A program made the translations under genes and the position numbers. The notes under the pieces were generated by a model. That model made no database searches and was not told where the DNA came from. It saw only the letters and a program-made list of their open reading frames with translations. DNA of 64,000 nt from Caulobacter vibrioides (GTDB lineage: Bacteria; Pseudomonadota; Alphaproteobacteria; Caulobacterales; Caulobacteraceae), in contig NZ_PJRR01000005.1 of assembly GCF_002858865.1 (NCBI RefSeq), positions 1 to 64,000 on the forward strand, in the 5' to 3' direction. How positions within the stretch are numbered: the stretch's first letter is position 1; each line of letters starts with the position of its first letter. This document shows, piece by piece, positions 63,561 through 64,000 of this stretch.

Positions 63561-63889
63561 CTAATAGAGTGGCCCCAGGATCAAACGCTGTATTTATTAG
63601 ACTTTTTATATGGCGCTAGTAGGCGCAAAATGGCCGGAAACGACGTATCAGCGCCGCCCATCAAGCTGCGCCGGCGACGCTCCGCCGAGCCACTTCAGCG
63701 CCCCTGACGTCCCCGTAAATGTCCTGAAATTTGTCTTACTCATCGCCATTTTTGACCTGTTTTTGTCCTCAAGACATGACACAGTGGACAACATGGACTA
63801 TGGCTTGAGGCCTTCGCCGCCTTGCGGACGCCGCCTTTCGCTGGTGGGGTGCGCGCCTTCAAACGGGCGGTGAGCGGGCACGGGGACCT

Positions 63890-64000
63890 ATGACGACGAT
63901 CAATGACGTGGCCGAGCGGGCGGGCGTCTCGCCCAAGACCGTTTCGCGCGTTCTCAACGATCATGAGAGCGTCAGCGCCAAGACGCGCGATCGCGTCCGC
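63890..64000 (+). CDS. LacI-family transcriptional regulator (partial, N-terminus only)
   Basis: The first 37 codons, cut by the window edge, read TTINDVAERAGVSPKTVSRV then LNDHESVSAKTRDRV, the LacI helix-turn-helix (residues 3-24, with the PKTVSRVLN recognition helix) and hinge. The ATG at 63890 follows GGGGACCT. Divergent from the halogenase-operon receptor, it likely represses that operon in response to an imported sugar. The ligand domain is outside the window. Confidence 0.9.
   Translation, partial: MTTINDVAERAGVSPKTVSRVLNDHESVSAKTRDRVR

Larger units (their letters stand above)
63216..63889. other. 674-bp divergent regulatory region between receptor and LacI genes
   Basis: The AT-rich middle (63440-63800) contains two operator-like dyads and no convincing gene; the short ORFs here have no ribosome binding site or protein-like character. 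Both the receptor (minus) and the LacI gene (plus) would start from this region. Confidence 0.6.

Noticed and set aside
63305..63873. Three overlapping plus-strand frames in the receptor-LacI gap
   Set aside because: No ribosome binding sites, no domains and overlapping one another. The region is AT-rich and fits a regulatory gap.

Overview
The window is a high-GC (roughly two-thirds G+C) chromosomal segment with the hallmarks of Caulobacter or a close relative in Caulobacteraceae. It has five TonB-dependent receptors in 46 kb, proteins of the SapC, cupin-like and tryptophan-halogenase families that travel with such receptors, LacI, GntR, TetR and ECF/FecR regulators, and several families of palindromic intergenic repeats. 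The organism call is inferred from gene content and style, not from a marker gene; the only RNA gene seen is tRNA-Ser(GGA).

Layout. 0-2 kb: the 3' part of a type ISP restriction-modification gene with no open frame upstream of it, plus a small overlapping gene. 2-13 kb: mostly small conserved or hypothetical genes (DUF3883, a secreted methyltransferase-like protein, a penicillin-acylase family enzyme, a pair of beta/gamma-crystallin proteins, an entericidin, DUF983, DUF3309, an MHS-type transporter, DUF599). 13-16 kb: a methyltransferase divergent from a GT4 glycosyltransferase. 16-21 kb: a receptor-SapC-cupin-like group in which the cupin-like protein looks truncated or chimeric. 21-28 kb: an ABC-F ATPase, a second receptor, tRNA-Ser, msrA with a YjbR-like gene, and a TetR regulator divergent from a third receptor across a perfect palindromic operator. 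31-36 kb: a GH43 glycosidase and MFS transporter operon, a VOC protein and a FadR-type GntR regulator, with a matching tandem operator in front of the operon. 36-40 kb: a large secreted M14 peptidase. 40-47 kb: an ECF sigma - FecR - STN receptor - gamma-glutamyltransferase unit. 47-54 kb: an MHS transporter, a secreted cyclophilin, a GH78 rhamnosidase and a secreted M17 aminopeptidase. 54.5-56.6 kb: a decayed GNAT toxin-like fragment next to a solitary KAP-like P-loop NTPase of lower GC, probably acquired. 56.8-64 kb: two halogenase-family flavoproteins downstream of a fifth receptor, with a LacI-family gene entering from the right edge.

Working together: most of the window serves capture of plant-derived or peptide nutrients. 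Receptors import oligomers across the outer membrane, secreted or periplasmic glycosidases and peptidases (GH78, GH43, M14, M17, GGT) trim them, MFS proteins carry the products inward, and locally encoded regulators respond to the substrate.

The most unusual signals are non-coding. A family of two-hairpin repeats (four good copies and one decayed) keeps its loop and bulge while its stems covary. One copy is wrapped in a 14-bp inverted repeat that can hide the ribosome binding site of a transporter gene. Another supplies the TAG stop codons of both genes that flank it. Among proteins, the chimeric cupin-like protein and the solitary KAP-like NTPase deserve a second look.
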